In this document: positions 45,470-55,400 of the stretch, piece by piece | Position numbering within the stretch: the stretch's first letter is position 1 | Layout: each line of letters begins with the position of its first letter | From: Clostridia bacterium | GTDB taxonomy: Bacteria > Bacillota > Clostridia > TANB77 > CAG-508 | Assembly (NCBI GenBank): GCA_900770415.1 | Contig: CAAGKN010000026.1 | Location: 1 to 64,000 of the forward strand | DNA length: 64,000 nucleotides | Reading direction: 5' to 3' | Translations under genes and position numbers: made by a program | Notes under the pieces: model-generated | The model's input: the letters and a program-made list of their open reading frames with translations, nothing else | Database searches by the model: none | Told to the model about the DNA's origin: nothing

Positions 45470-46753
45470 CTACATTCCAGTTTTAGGTAATTTTTGAACA
45501 GTTTCTTTTACTTTAATACCACTTTGTTCTTCTTTTACTGCTAATTCTGTTTTTTTCTCCTCTTTATATATTTCTGGCTCTTCTTCTGAATTAATTACAT
45601 TTACAGTTGTTTCTTCATTAAGTTCCAATTCTACTTTTATTAGCTTGCTATATAATTGATAACCTTCTAATGTTCTAGTTTCTTTAACGTAATATATACC
45701 TGGTAATAAATTATCTATTATTGCCATTCCATCTTTATTTGTAGTAATCTCTGTATAAATTTTATTCTGATCTTTATCTAATAATTCAAATTCAACTCCT
45801 TCTAACTTCTTACCAGTTTTGTCATCTGTTTTTGTAATTATTATTTTTGTTTCATTTTTTGTATAATAAACCTTTTTGCTTCCTGTGCCCTCTTCGTAAG
45901 TATAACCAGTTAGTGCATAACTTTGAAGTCCACTATCTCTACTTTCTCCATAGAATACTGGTTTTGTAGCGACCTGTGCCGATACCTCAATTGAAAAATT
46001 TCCATCTTGTTTTACTTCTTGTATTGGTATAAGTATTTTAAATTTTTCTGAATTTGTAAATTCCGTTTTTTCTTTATTATTTTGGTCTACTAATTTATAT
46101 CCTTCTATTTTTAAATTTTTGACATTTACCGTGTACTTGCTCATTGAAGTATTTGCAGTTACTGAAAATGTTTTAGAAATATATTTACCATCCAAATTAT
46201 CAATTTTCCATAGTTTTTCTTGTTCATTTACTGTTAATTCTGAACTTACTTTTGTTTGATTTGAATTTCGTGCATTGTTAACAATTGTTTTTAATGCATT
46301 CAAAGTTCTTTCTCCAGCTTCTCCTATTGCAGAGTATTCATTTACATCTCTGTTTGTAAGCATACAATAAACAGCTTGTTTTGTTGCTAAATATGCCTCT
46401 TCTTCTGTGTTACAGCCAAGTTCGGAAATACTTTTGTATGGATATCCGTTTATTATGGCTCTCCATACCATTACATTATTTACTAGTTGCTTTACATCCA
46501 CTGTTTGTGTCCTTCCAATTTCTACTCCTGGTAATTCTCTATCCATACAATATGCTGGATATTCTTTTCCGTCTTTTTTATATACTGCTAAATGTGTATG
46601 TATTCTTAGTCCTTTCCACATTAATAATCCATTTGTTTTTTTATTTGCATAGATATATGCTGTATCTATGGGTACTACTGCCTTACTTGATATTGGAACT
46701 AGTCCTATTAAAATAACTATTATACTTATTATTGATATTAATTTTTTTCTCAT
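45470..46753 (-). CDS. Thioester-domain/Cna-B surface protein ending at LPKTGM
   Basis: 427 residues: signal peptide (residues 1-28), thioester (TQXA/TED) domain with Cys in AYCMDRELPG (about residue 68) and Gln in ATKQAVYCML, middle region, then a Cna-B/SpaA isopeptide domain (TKTDDKTGKKLEGVEFELLD...YYVKETRTLEGY). It ends KLPKTGM with no hydrophobic anchor or basic tail after the sortase motif. Thioester proteins bind host surfaces covalently. It is preceded by its sortase. Confidence 0.88.
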   Translation of the reverse strand: MRKKLISIISIIVILIGLVPISSKAVVPIDTAYIYANKKTNGLLMWKGLRIHTHLAVYKKDGKEYPAYCMDRELPGVEIGRTQTVDVKQLVNNVMVWRAIINGYPYKSISELGCNTEEEAYLATKQAVYCMLTNRDVNEYSAIGEAGERTLNALKTIVNNARNSNQTKVSSELTVNEQEKLWKIDNLDGKYISKTFSVTANTSMSKYTVNVKNLKIEGYKLVDQNNKEKTEFTNSEKFKILIPIQEVKQDGNFSIEVSAQVATKPVFYGESRDSGLQSYALTGYTYEEGTGSKKVYYTKNETKIIITKTDDKTGKKLEGVEFELLDKDQNKIYTEITTNKDGMAIIDNLLPGIYYVKETRTLEGYQLYSKLIKVELELNEETTVNVINSEEEPEIYKEEKKTELAVKEEQSGIKVKETVQKLPKTGM

Positions 46754-47304
46754 TAAAATTCCTCCTTAATTTCTATTCCTTGAATACAACGTCTTTGTGT
46801 AGGTTTGTTCTCTACACATGTTATTAATGTTATTGTATTTTCTTCTGTGTCTTGAAGGTATGACCAATCTGTATCTTGAATTATTGTAATATTATTTACA
46901 ACATACTTTTTTGTTTCATAACCTTGTTTATATATTATCTCATCACCAAATTCTAATTCTTTAATCCTTGAAAAATAATTTATAGGATAGCCTCTATTAT
47001 GTGCTGCTAGTCCTACATTTCCATTTAAAAGATTTGTATGTTCAAAATGCCCAACATATTCTAGCATTACCTCTTGGCTTGTTCCTTCAGAAATTGGTGC
47101 TATTAAATCTATCTTTTGTATTTCTATTTCCCACTTTTGTTCTTTTGGTTCCTCATATTTCTTTGGTACTATCTCTTCTTTTTTTGTAATTTCTTTGTTT
47201 TCTGTTTGTATACTTTGCTTTTTTTGCAAATATATTGCTTCTACCTTGCTAGCTGTAAACTCTATTAGGCAAAATATTGTAAGTGTAATAATTAAAGAAA
47301 CCAC
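46753..47304 (-). CDS. Sortase (class D-like)
   Basis: Transpeptidase with one N-terminal membrane helix and a sortase fold: catalytic His in VGLAAHNRGYP (about residue 103), Cys in TLITCVENKPTQRRCIQGIE with Arg shortly after. Overlaps the surface-protein start by one base. Reading frame begins with GTG 47304, but this would cut into the membrane helix; in-frame codons upstream (TYTRRNVFV) look like the true N-terminus with a non-ATG start near 47340. Start uncertain. Confidence 0.85.
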   Translation of the reverse strand: MVSLIITLTIFCLIEFTASKVEAIYLQKKQSIQTENKEITKKEEIVPKKYEEPKEQKWEIEIQKIDLIAPISEGTSQEVMLEYVGHFEHTNLLNGNVGLAAHNRGYPINYFSRIKELEFGDEIIYKQGYETKKYVVNNITIIQDTDWSYLQDTEENTITLITCVENKPTQRRCIQGIEIKEEF

Positions 47305-47511
47305 AAAAACATTGCGTCTAGTGTATGTTATCAGATACGCATCACCCCTTAATATTAAATTGTTTTAATTTTGGATTTTTAAAAAGATAAAAACTTTTTA
47401 AGAATTAAATATTTTTTAAATTGCAGATTTGCAATTTGATAAAAATATATTACTATATTTTTTTTAGAATGTAAAGAATTTTTCATCGACAAAAAATGTC
47501 AAAAACTTGCA

Positions 47512-47559
47512 AAAAGAGAGGATGAGATAGTTATTATACTATCCCATCCTTTCTCTTTT
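47512..47559 (-). terminator. Terminator after the Cys-rich gene
   Basis: Long hairpin AAAAGAGAGGATG-GATAGT / ACTATC-ATCCTTTCTCTTTT with a small internal mismatch, overlapping the stop of the gene. Confidence 0.75.
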
Positions 47560-47821
47560 AGTGCTTTGGAACAAAAGACTGACAACTACCATTTGGGTCT
47601 ACCATTTCTACCTTTTTTCTGCATCCGCAGTATTCTGATGGTTCAGTAAAACATCCAGTAGGTGGAACATATCGGTAGAAGCTGTTTTCACAATCTCTGC
47701 AACATTTAGTTGCGAAAATATTTTTCATTGCTTCTACTTCATCCTGCTCCTTCTTCAGTCTCTCTTCTTTTTCCTTCCATGCCTTAAGGAGTTCTTCCTT
47801 GGTGTAAACGCGTCTCGGCAT
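47558..47821 (-). CDS. Cys-rich small protein, probably zinc-binding
   Basis: 87 residues from ATG 47821, preceded by AGGAGGTGC. Basic N-terminus MPRRVYTKEELLKAWKEKEE, then nine cysteines arranged KCCRDCENSFYRYVPPTGCF...EYCGCRKKVE...GSCQSFVPKH. GC content and codon choice (CCG, CGC, CTC, AAG) are clearly richer than the neighbours, suggesting recent transfer. No family recognised. Confidence 0.75.
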   Translation of the reverse strand: MPRRVYTKEELLKAWKEKEERLKKEQDEVEAMKNIFATKCCRDCENSFYRYVPPTGCFTEPSEYCGCRKKVEMVDPNGSCQSFVPKH

Positions 47822-47956
47822 AGTGTGCACCTCCTAAAAATTTTATGCACTTATATTATATCATATTTACATAATTTTGTAAAATTTTATAAGTTGTATT
47901 TTATTAATGTTTGTGTTATAATCATTTCATTATAAATAATTGAAGGAGCATTTTTT

Positions 47957-48490
47957 ATGAAACTAACATCAGATAGTGAAACATTAGCCGAAAAAAAGGC
48001 TTTAATTTTATATATTTTAAACAAAGTATCAAAGCCAATTAGCAATGATGCTCTTTTAAAGTTAGCAATTACAATAGATAATATGAATTACTTTTACTTT
48101 CAACAATTTTTGTTGGATCTATTAGAAAATAAATATATTATAACTTTTGAACAAGACGGAGAAAATTTATATGAGCTTACAGATGCAGGAAGACAGGCTT
48201 TAGAATTAGTTTCAGATATAATACCTGGTATTGCTAAATTTAGAGTTGATAATAGTTTTAAAGAAACTTTAGGTGAATTTCAAAACAAAGCTTCTATTAC
48301 AAGTGATTTTATTCCTCACAATGAAAATGAATATAGTGTAAAATGCAAAATAGTAGAAAACAATCAAACTCTTTTTGAGGTTCAAGTTTATGCTGGAACA
48401 AGAGAACAAGCAAAAAAAATAGCTGATAATTGGAACAACAATGCAGAAGAAATTTATCCTCAAATTTTAGAAATTTTAGCAAAAAATTAA
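47957..48490 (+). CDS. DUF4364 family protein
   Basis: 177 residues; N-terminal winged-helix-like segment (EKKALILYILNKVSKPISNDALLKLAITIDNMNYFYFQQFLLDLLENKYI) with LYELTDAGRQALE, then a beta-rich domain. Common in Clostridia; function unknown, likely a regulator. GAAGGAGC precedes the ATG. Confidence 0.85.
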   Translation: MKLTSDSETLAEKKALILYILNKVSKPISNDALLKLAITIDNMNYFYFQQFLLDLLENKYIITFEQDGENLYELTDAGRQALELVSDIIPGIAKFRVDNSFKETLGEFQNKASITSDFIPHNENEYSVKCKIVENNQTLFEVQVYAGTREQAKKIADNWNNNAEEIYPQILEILAKN

Positions 48491-48518
48491 ACGAAATAGA
48501 GCATTTCGTTTAATTTTT
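48483..48518 (+). terminator. Terminator between DUF4364 and the TrmH gene
   Basis: AAATTAAACGAAA / TTTCGTTTAATTT with T run; convergent genes on both sides, probably bidirectional. Confidence 0.8.
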
Positions 48519-48525
48519 TATTTTT

Positions 48526-49315
48526 TTACTTCATTAATTTTTGTCTTACATATTCATATAGCATTACTCCTGTTGCTACTGCAGCATTTAGGCTTTCTGT
48601 TTTCCCTAACATTGGAATCTTAACTTTTTTATCTGCTGTTTCCATTACTTCTTGTGAAACTCCATTTGCTTCATTTCCTATTATTATCGCTGATTTTTTG
48701 TAATCTATATCGTATATACTGTCATTTGTTTGAAGTGATGTTGCTATTACTTTAAATTTATGTTTTTTTATTTCTTTTATTGTGGCAACTAAATCATCAC
48801 TTTGTATTATATTTATTCTAAATATAGCTCCCATTGTTGAACGTACTACTTTTGGATTAAATATATCTCCAGTTTTTTTAGACACTACAACTTGTGATAA
48901 TCCGTACACTATCTATTGTTCTTAATATCGTACCCAGATTTCCAGGGTCCTGTATTCCATCTAAAATAACTATTGCATCTTCATTATATTTTATTTGTTG
49001 TTCTTTGCAATTTTTATCTACAACAGCTAACAAGCCTTGTGGATTTTGCACATCTGTTATATTATTAAATACTTTTTCATCTACATACACACAATTGTAT
49101 TTTGCAATTTCGTATAGAGTCTTTGAATCTATTTCGCCTGTTTGCACACAATTCTCGCATACTACTATTGTATCTATTTCAGCTTTTTCTTCTATTGCTT
49201 CTTTTATTAATTTTACACCTTCTATAATGTATTTTTTGTCTATGTCTCTGTATTTTTTTTCTTTTAATTTTCTTATTTTTTTGATTGTTTCATTATCTTT
49301 ACTTGTGATTACCAT
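48526..49315 (-). CDS. TrmH/SpoU-family RNA 2'-O-methyltransferase, read through one CGG +1 frameshift
   Basis: 262 residues. Codons 1-137: substrate-binding N-terminal domain (EGVKLIKEAIEEKAEIDTIVV) then LDGIQDPGNLGTILRTIDSV. The CGG follows; skipping C gives DSVGLSQVVVSKKTGDIFNPKVVRSTMGAIFR and the knot motifs IIGNEANGVS and PMLGKTESLNAAVATGVMLYE. Without the shift the SPOUT knot is lost entirely. Target (rRNA or tRNA) unknown. Confidence 0.93.
48902..48904 (-). other. CGG +1 recoding site in the TrmH-type gene
   Basis: Zero frame AGT GTA CGG ATT ATC; shifted AGT GTA (C) GGA TTA TCA restores the SPOUT core. Confidence 0.86.
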
Positions 49316-49363
49316 ATTGATTTTCCTTTCTTTTTAGGTCGCCGAGAGTAGCGACCTCTGCAA

Positions 49364-52300
49364 TTATATTTTTAGAAATTGCTTTATCTCTTCTAATATA
49401 TCGCTTTGGTCCTCTAATTTATACGTAATATATGGTTCTTTGCCTGGTGAAAATTTTATTCTGTCACCGTATTGTTTTATAAGTTCATCTATTGGCATAT
49501 CAAAACTTTCATTGTTAGCAAATGTAAATATAATATTATTATTTCTTTGTGTTATTTTTATTATTCCTTTTTGATTACAGATTTCTTTTATTCTTGCAAT
49601 TTCTAATAGGTTTTCTACTTCTCGTGGCATTTTTCCGAATCTATCTATTATATCATTTTTTGTATTTTCTATATCTTCTTTGTTTCTACATAATGCTATG
49701 TTTTGATATACTTCTATTTTTTGACTGCTGTTTTCTATATAACTATCTGGTATATAACTAGATACATTTATATCTATTGTAATTTCTTGCTCTTCTTCTA
49801 CTTTAATTCCTTTCATTTCTTTTACAACTTCATCTAGTAATTTACAATATGTATCATATCCAACTTGTTCCATGTGACCATGTTGCATATCTCCTACTAA
49901 ACTTCCTGCGCCTCTTATTTCTAAATCCCTCATTGCTATTTTAAAGCCTGAGCCGAATTCAGTAAATTCTTTTATTGCTTTTAATCTTTTTTCTGCAACT
50001 TCTGTCATTAGTTTATCTTTTTTATATGTTATATACGCATAAGCTTGTTTACTTGATCTTCCTACTCTTCCTCTTATTTGATAAAGTTGTGCTAGTCCTA
50101 ATCTGTCTGCATTTTCAACTATTATTGTATTAGCATTTGGAATATCAATTCCTGACTCTAATATTGTAGTACATACAAGTACATTTATTTTTTGGTCTAC
50201 AAATTCTAGCATTATATCTTCTAGTTCTTTTCCACTCATTTTACCATGAGCAAATCCAACTTTTGCTTCTGGAATTAGTTCTTTTATTTTATTTGCTTTT
50301 CTTTCTATACTTTCTACTTTATTGTATAAATAGAATACCTGTCCACCTCTTTCTAGCTCTCTAGTTATTGCTTCTTTTATTACTTCATCATCATATTCTA
50401 ATACATAAGTTTGAACTGGTCTTCTATTCTGTGGTGGCTCATAAAGACATGACATATCACGAATTCCCACAATTGACATGTGAAGTGTTCTTGGAATTGG
50501 AGTTGCTGTCATTGTTAAAACATCCACATTAGTTTTTAATTGCTTTATTTTTTCTTTGTCTTTAACACCAAATCTATGCTCTTCATCTATTATTAGGAAT
50601 CCTAAATTTTTAAATTCGACATCTTTACTAAGCAACCTATGTGTGCCAATTATTACATCTATTTCTCCTAGTTTTAATTTTTTAATAATTTCTTCTTGTT
50701 CTTTTTTTGTTCTAAATCTATTTAGTAATTCTATTCTTATAGGAAAGTCTTTCATTCTCTCCTTAAATGCTTCATATTGTTGATTTGCAAGTATTGTAGT
50801 AGGTACTAAATATGCTACCTGCTTTTGATCCATACAAGCTTTAAAAGCACCACGTATTGCTACTTCTGTTTTACCATATCCAACATCTCCGCAAAGTAGT
50901 CTATCCATTGGCTTTGGCTTTTCCATGTCTGTTTTTAGTTCTTGTATTGCTCTTAATTGGTCTGCTGTTTCTTCATATTCAAAACTACTATCAAATTGTT
51001 TTTGCCATTCTGTATCTTTTGAAAAAGCATAACCTTTTATTTTTTCTCTTTTTGCATATAATTCTATTAAATCACGTGCTACTTCTCTTAAATTTGATTT
51101 TACTTTTTGTTTTGTATTTTCCCATTCTTTGCTACCTAATCTATTTATTTTAGGTGCTCTAGAATCTGTTCCAATATATTTTCTTATATTATCTAAATTG
51201 TTTGTTGGAATATATAATATATCATCATCTTTATATTTGATTTTAATATAATCTTTTGTAACTCCATCTGCTTTTATAGTATTTACACCTATAAACACAC
51301 CTATACCATTAGTTTTGTGAACAACATAATCTCCTATTTTTAAATCAGAGAATATTACTGTTTCTCCTTGTTTAAAATCTTGGCTAAGTTTTTTTCTTTT
51401 TTGTGGCACTGCAAATAATTCTTTTACACATATTACTAAAAGATTAAAATCATAACATTCAAACCCTGATGAAAGTTCTCCTTCTTTTACAGTTATATTA
51501 TTTAAATTTTCTAATTTTTCTAATAATAAATCTTTAACTTTTTTTGTATTATCTTTATTACCTGTAAGGATTACTATTGTTTTTTTGTCGTGTTGTGCTT
51601 GTTGTATTTCCTTAAAACATAAATCCATTGAACTACGAAAAAAGTTAACCTCCCTATAGCTAAAACTATATCCGTTTCTTTTTGCATGCATACTTTGTTT
51701 ATCTACAAATCCTATATCTTGTTTTTCTAAATATATGGTTTGTATATTTTTTATTAATCCTAAAAAATCAATATAATTGTTTAAGTTAGTTAAGGCCTGT
51801 GGTACTGTTCTGTTCTTTTCCATTAATGATTTTATTACATTTTGATTATCTTTTATTATATTTTCAGATCTTGCTTTTATTTTGCTTATTTCATCTAAAA
51901 ATATTATATAATTTTCTTTTATATAATCTATTATTGTTTCACTGTTTTTATAGAAATAATTAAAATATTTATCTACTTTGCTTAAATAATTTCCGTTTTT
52001 AATTTCTTCTATATCCTCTGCAACTTTTTCTTCATCGAAATCATTTAATATGTCACTAATTATCTCTTCTATATTTCTTTCTAGCACAAACTCTGTTGCT
52101 GGATATATTTTTGCTGTTTTTACTTTTTCTGTTGACCTTTGTGACATTATATTAAATTCTCTTATTGAATCTACTTCGTCTCCCCAAAGTTCAATTCTTA
52201 TACCTGTTTCTTTGGTAATACCAATATCAATTATTCCACCCCTTATGCTGTATTCTCCTGCGTTTTCTACTAAGTCTCTTCTTTCATAACCTAGGTAAAA

Positions 52301-52765
52301 TAATTTTTTCTTTAACTCTTCTAATTCTATTGTTGAATTTTCTTTTATTTCTACTATGTTTTTATATAATTCATTTTTTGTTACTATTTTTTGAGAAGCC
52401 GCTTCTATTGTTGTTACTATAATTTTGGCTTTCTTACTATATATATTATTTAAGCAGTTTATTCTTTCATTTGAAATATCTTTGCTTTCTGCTAAATAAT
52501 CATAAGAAAGTATTTCTCTTCTTGGAAAGTATTCTACTTTGTTAGTAAAATATTGTAAGTCTTTTATAATCTTTTTTGCTTGTAGTTCATTATATGTTAC
52601 TATACAAATTGGCTTTTCTGTATAAAAAAATGTTGAATATGCAAAATGAATTTTTGCGCCATCAGTAAGCCCAGATAACATTATTGGGCTTATTCCTTGT
52701 TTTACATCATCTATGTAACTATTAAATTTTTTAAAATTTGGCAATATTTTTATTGACTCGTCCAT
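49364..52765 (-). CDS. mfd: Transcription-repair coupling factor
   Basis: 1133 residues. UvrB-like N-terminal region, RNA polymerase-interaction domain (FSDLKIGDYVVHKTNGIGVFIG, about 470), superfamily 2 helicase/translocase with Walker A LCGDVGYGKTEVA (about 620), LIIDEEHRFGV, TMTATPIPRTL, and TRCF C-terminal domain. The Walker A glycines are in frame. Removes stalled RNA polymerase and recruits UvrA. Confidence 0.98.
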   Translation of the reverse strand: MDESIKILPNFKKFNSYIDDVKQGISPIMLSGLTDGAKIHFAYSTFFYTEKPICIVTYNELQAKKIIKDLQYFTNKVEYFPRREILSYDYLAESKDISNERINCLNNIYSKKAKIIVTTIEAASQKIVTKNELYKNIVEIKENSTIELEELKKKLFYLGYERRDLVENAGEYSIRGGIIDIGITKETGIRIELWGDEVDSIREFNIMSQRSTEKVKTAKIYPATEFVLERNIEEIISDILNDFDEEKVAEDIEEIKNGNYLSKVDKYFNYFYKNSETIIDYIKENYIIFLDEISKIKARSENIIKDNQNVIKSLMEKNRTVPQALTNLNNYIDFLGLIKNIQTIYLEKQDIGFVDKQSMHAKRNGYSFSYREVNFFRSSMDLCFKEIQQAQHDKKTIVILTGNKDNTKKVKDLLLEKLENLNNITVKEGELSSGFECYDFNLLVICVKELFAVPQKRKKLSQDFKQGETVIFSDLKIGDYVVHKTNGIGVFIGVNTIKADGVTKDYIKIKYKDDDILYIPTNNLDNIRKYIGTDSRAPKINRLGSKEWENTKQKVKSNLREVARDLIELYAKREKIKGYAFSKDTEWQKQFDSSFEYEETADQLRAIQELKTDMEKPKPMDRLLCGDVGYGKTEVAIRGAFKACMDQKQVAYLVPTTILANQQYEAFKERMKDFPIRIELLNRFRTKKEQEEIIKKLKLGEIDVIIGTHRLLSKDVEFKNLGFLIIDEEHRFGVKDKEKIKQLKTNVDVLTMTATPIPRTLHMSIVGIRDMSCLYEPPQNRRPVQTYVLEYDDEVIKEAITRELERGGQVFYLYNKVESIERKANKIKELIPEAKVGFAHGKMSGKELEDIMLEFVDQKINVLVCTTILESGIDIPNANTIIVENADRLGLAQLYQIRGRVGRSSKQAYAYITYKKDKLMTEVAEKRLKAIKEFTEFGSGFKIAMRDLEIRGAGSLVGDMQHGHMEQVGYDTYCKLLDEVVKEMKGIKVEEEQEITIDINVSSYIPDSYIENSSQKIEVYQNIALCRNKEDIENTKNDIIDRFGKMPREVENLLEIARIKEICNQKGIIKITQRNNNIIFTFANNESFDMPIDELIKQYGDRIKFSPGKEPYITYKLEDQSDILEEIKQFLKI

Positions 52766-52867
52766 TAGAACCTCTTCTTATATTATATTCAAATTAATCT
52801 TGTATATTAGAAAATACAAAGTACATTTTATTATAGCATGATTCTTGAGTAATTACAACCACATGCA

Positions 52868-52902
52868 AGAAGCGTTTTGAAAACATTTTTCAAAACGCTT
52901 CT
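52868..52902 (-). terminator. Terminator after the hypothetical gene at 52.9 kb
   Basis: AGAAGCGTTTTGAAAA / TTTTCAAAACGCTTCT perfect 16-base-pair stem, 3-base loop. Confidence 0.8.
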
Positions 52903-52920
52903 TATTTTTTTCTAATTTTT

Positions 52921-53322
52921 CTATCTTTCAAAGTCTTCTAATACTTGTTCTGTAATGTCTGGATTTGCTCCAAATTCATTTACTCTCTTTGTCATCTCTT
53001 TTTTTTCTACTAGTTCATTTACTGTTTTGCTATTTGCTGTTAATGTAGCATTCTTATATGTAAACACAACTTGATGAACAGGTTCTTCTTTTTTATGTTC
53101 TTCAAATTCTCTACTTAATAGAATTAAGTCTCCCAAATCTTGGCTCATAGTTTCATCTCTTAATCTATCATTTGAATTTGTTCTACTTTCATTAGAAAGT
53201 AATTCTTTTGCTTTTTGCTTAAATTCATCAAATGTTGGTATTCTTCCTAAAGGATTTGCTTCTATTTTAACCATTCCTGGTGCTACTTTTTTTATTTCCC
53301 ATTTTATTTCTTTATTATTCAT
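52921..53322 (-). CDS. Hypothetical protein
   Basis: 133 residues from ATG 53322 (AAAAGGAGAATAAA precedes it). Soluble, charged: NKEIKWEIKKVAPGMVKIEANPLGRIPTFDEFKQKAKELLSNE, later VVFTYKNATLTANSKTVNELVEKKE. No family recognised. Located between yitT and mfd with its own terminator. Confidence 0.6.
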   Translation of the reverse strand: MNNKEIKWEIKKVAPGMVKIEANPLGRIPTFDEFKQKAKELLSNESRTNSNDRLRDETMSQDLGDLILLSREFEEHKKEEPVHQVVFTYKNATLTANSKTVNELVEKKEMTKRVNEFGANPDITEQVLEDFER

Positions 53323-53430
53323 TTTATTCTCCTTTTCTAAATGAATTGTTTTCTTTTGATATTTTCCCACGGTATCTCTATTATAACACGTGTTTACATA
53401 AATGTCAATTGTTTATGCAAAATTTTCCAT

Positions 53431-54303
53431 TTATGTTTCTTTAAATCCTTCTCCGAATACTTCTCTTGCATTTGTTATTACTATAAATGCATTGCTGTCT
53501 ATATCTTTTACTATTTTTCTTATTTCTCTTACTTCATTTCTTGATGCAACACAAAATAGCACTTCTCTATCTTGCTTTTTATACATACCTTTTCCATAAA
53601 GAGATGTGCTACCTCTTTTTATTTGGTTTCCTATTTGTTCTGCTATTTCATCATTTTTTTGCGATATTATATATACCATTTTTGCAAAATCAATACCTTC
53701 AAAAAAGATATCAAGCATTTTCCCCATTATATATATTGTAATTGCAGAATATAGTCCTATTTCTAGCTCTTTAAAAAATATAACGTTTGCCGCAACAATT
53801 ATAGTATCTAATATTACTAACAAGTTGCTAATTCTTATATTAGGTTTATATGCTTTTATAATTTGTGTTAAAAGGTCTGTTCCTCCTGTTGATGCATTTG
53901 CCTTTAATATAATTGCTGTTCCTATTCCTGCAATTATTCCTCCATAGATGCATGCTAAAAATCTATCTGTTGTAACAGGTTTTAGTTTTTCAAATACATT
54001 TAAGAATATTGATAATCCTGCTGTTCCAACTATGGCATTTAAGAAAAAGTGTTTCCCATTTTTTATTAATGACATTATAAATAGTGGAACATTTAAAACT
54101 AGTACTGTTGTGCCTAGTGGTATGTTTAATAAATAGTATACAATTGTTGCAATACCAGAAAAGCCACCTGACGATAACTGATTAGGAAGTAAAAATAAGC
54201 TTGTGGAACCTGCAACTAATGCAGTTCCTACAACAATTTGGATAAATTGTACTATCAAGTACTTTGTTTTTATAATTTTTCTTTTTGTTTTAAATTTAAC
54301 CAC
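53431..54303 (-). CDS. yitT: YitT-family membrane protein
   Basis: 290 residues: five to six membrane helices (DUF161; SGGFSGIATIVYYLLNIPLGTTVLVLNVPLF, ASTGGTDLLTQII) and a C-terminal cytoplasmic DUF2179 domain (REVLFCVASRNEVREIRKIVKDIDSNAFIVITNAREVFGEGF). Transported substrate unknown. Confidence 0.92.
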   Translation of the reverse strand: MVKFKTKRKIIKTKYLIVQFIQIVVGTALVAGSTSLFLLPNQLSSGGFSGIATIVYYLLNIPLGTTVLVLNVPLFIMSLIKNGKHFFLNAIVGTAGLSIFLNVFEKLKPVTTDRFLACIYGGIIAGIGTAIILKANASTGGTDLLTQIIKAYKPNIRISNLLVILDTIIVAANVIFFKELEIGLYSAITIYIMGKMLDIFFEGIDFAKMVYIISQKNDEIAEQIGNQIKRGSTSLYGKGMYKKQDREVLFCVASRNEVREIRKIVKDIDSNAFIVITNAREVFGEGFKET

Positions 54304-54306
54304 TGA

Positions 54307-54337
54307 AAAACACCCATACTTAGTATGGATGTTTTTA
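54307..54337 (-). terminator. Terminator after the radical SAM gene
   Basis: AAACACCCATAC / GTATGGATGTTTTT hairpin, 3-base loop, T-tailed on the + side; located between the radical SAM gene and yitT. Confidence 0.65.
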
Positions 54338-54344
54338 AAAATAT

Positions 54345-55400
54345 CTATTCATCTAAAAAATCTGTATATGTTTTTAAAATTTCTATTTCGAATTTTCCTG
54401 GTTTAATTTCTTTGCTTTGAATTATTTTCGTGTCTACGTCATACAAATCTTTTAGCTTTTTTATATTTTCCTTTTTATGTCCTACAACATTATTTATGTT
54501 TTCTGGATTCACTTTTATTGCTATTTCTTTAACTTTTACATTGAATTTTTTTATTTTTTCAAGTATAGAATCATACCAAATACTATCTTCTACAAGTTGT
54601 CCAAAAGCCTCATGATATGGTCCAGCAACTACTTCGCTTTTTGCATTCTTAGGGTTAGAAATTATGTCTGTGTTTTGCAATCCCATTCTTATTACTGTAA
54701 TTTTCTTGTTTGTAAAGAAATAATATAGCTCTTTACATCTTTCTACTGCTTGTAAAAGCGGAATTGGTTCATATTCTCCATTTTGATACTCTTTTTCTAA
54801 TTCTGTTCCTTTTATTACTAAAACAGGATATAGTCTTACTATTTTGGGCCTCAATTTTGCTAAATCTTTTGCCGTATTTAATTCATCTATTTTTGTGCTT
54901 TCTGGAAGTCCTATCATCATTTGATGACCTAATATAAATCCATGCCTTCTTATTAGTTTTGATGCCTTTTTTACATCTTCAAAAGTATGCCCTCTTTTGC
55001 ATTTTTTTAATATATAGTCATTTGTTGATTGAACGCCTAACTCTATTGTTTTTACACCATATTTTTTTAATAATTCCAATCTTTCTTTATCTATATAATC
55101 TGGTCTAGTTGAAATCCTTATAGATTGAATTTGTTTTGTTTTTATAAATTCATAAGCAGCCTCTAGAAGTTCTTTTTGTTTTTCCTGTTCTATTCCTGTA
55201 AAGCTTCCTCCAAAAAATGCTACTTCTTTATGAAGGCTCTCATCTTTAAAGCTTTTTAAATATTCTTCTATTGTTTGTTTTACATCTTCTGCTGTTACCT
55301 GTTTAGTTTGTCCACTTATGCTTTTTTGATTACAAAAAGTGCAATCATTTGGGCAACCTAAATGTGGTACAAATATTGGTATTATGTATTGTTCACTCAT
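54345..55400 (-). CDS. Radical SAM protein (Elp3/YhcC-like)
   Basis: 351 residues from ATG 55400, preceded by GGAGGG; overlaps the rnc end by 8 bases. Cluster motif CPNDCTFCNQ (residues 14-23), AFFGGSFTGIE, IRISTRPDYID, and GVQSTNDYILKKCKRGHTFEDV; HemN-like/Elp3-like core. C-terminus has a short domain. Frequently encoded beside rnc and smc in Clostridia. Exact reaction unknown. Confidence 0.85.
   Translation of the reverse strand: MSEQYIIPIFVPHLGCPNDCTFCNQKSISGQTKQVTAEDVKQTIEEYLKSFKDESLHKEVAFFGGSFTGIEQEKQKELLEAAYEFIKTKQIQSIRISTRPDYIDKERLELLKKYGVKTIELGVQSTNDYILKKCKRGHTFEDVKKASKLIRRHGFILGHQMMIGLPESTKIDELNTAKDLAKLRPKIVRLYPVLVIKGTELEKEYQNGEYEPIPLLQAVERCKELYYFFTNKKITVIRMGLQNTDIISNPKNAKSEVVAGPYHEAFGQLVEDSIWYDSILEKIKKFNVKVKEIAIKVNPENINNVVGHKKENIKKLKDLYDVDTKIIQSKEIKPGKFEIEILKTYTDFLDE

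Noticed and set aside
46753..47304. GTG at 47304 as the sortase start
   Set aside because: It would begin inside the hydrophobic helix; upstream in-frame basic residues fit better, but no ATG is available, so the start was left open rather than moved.
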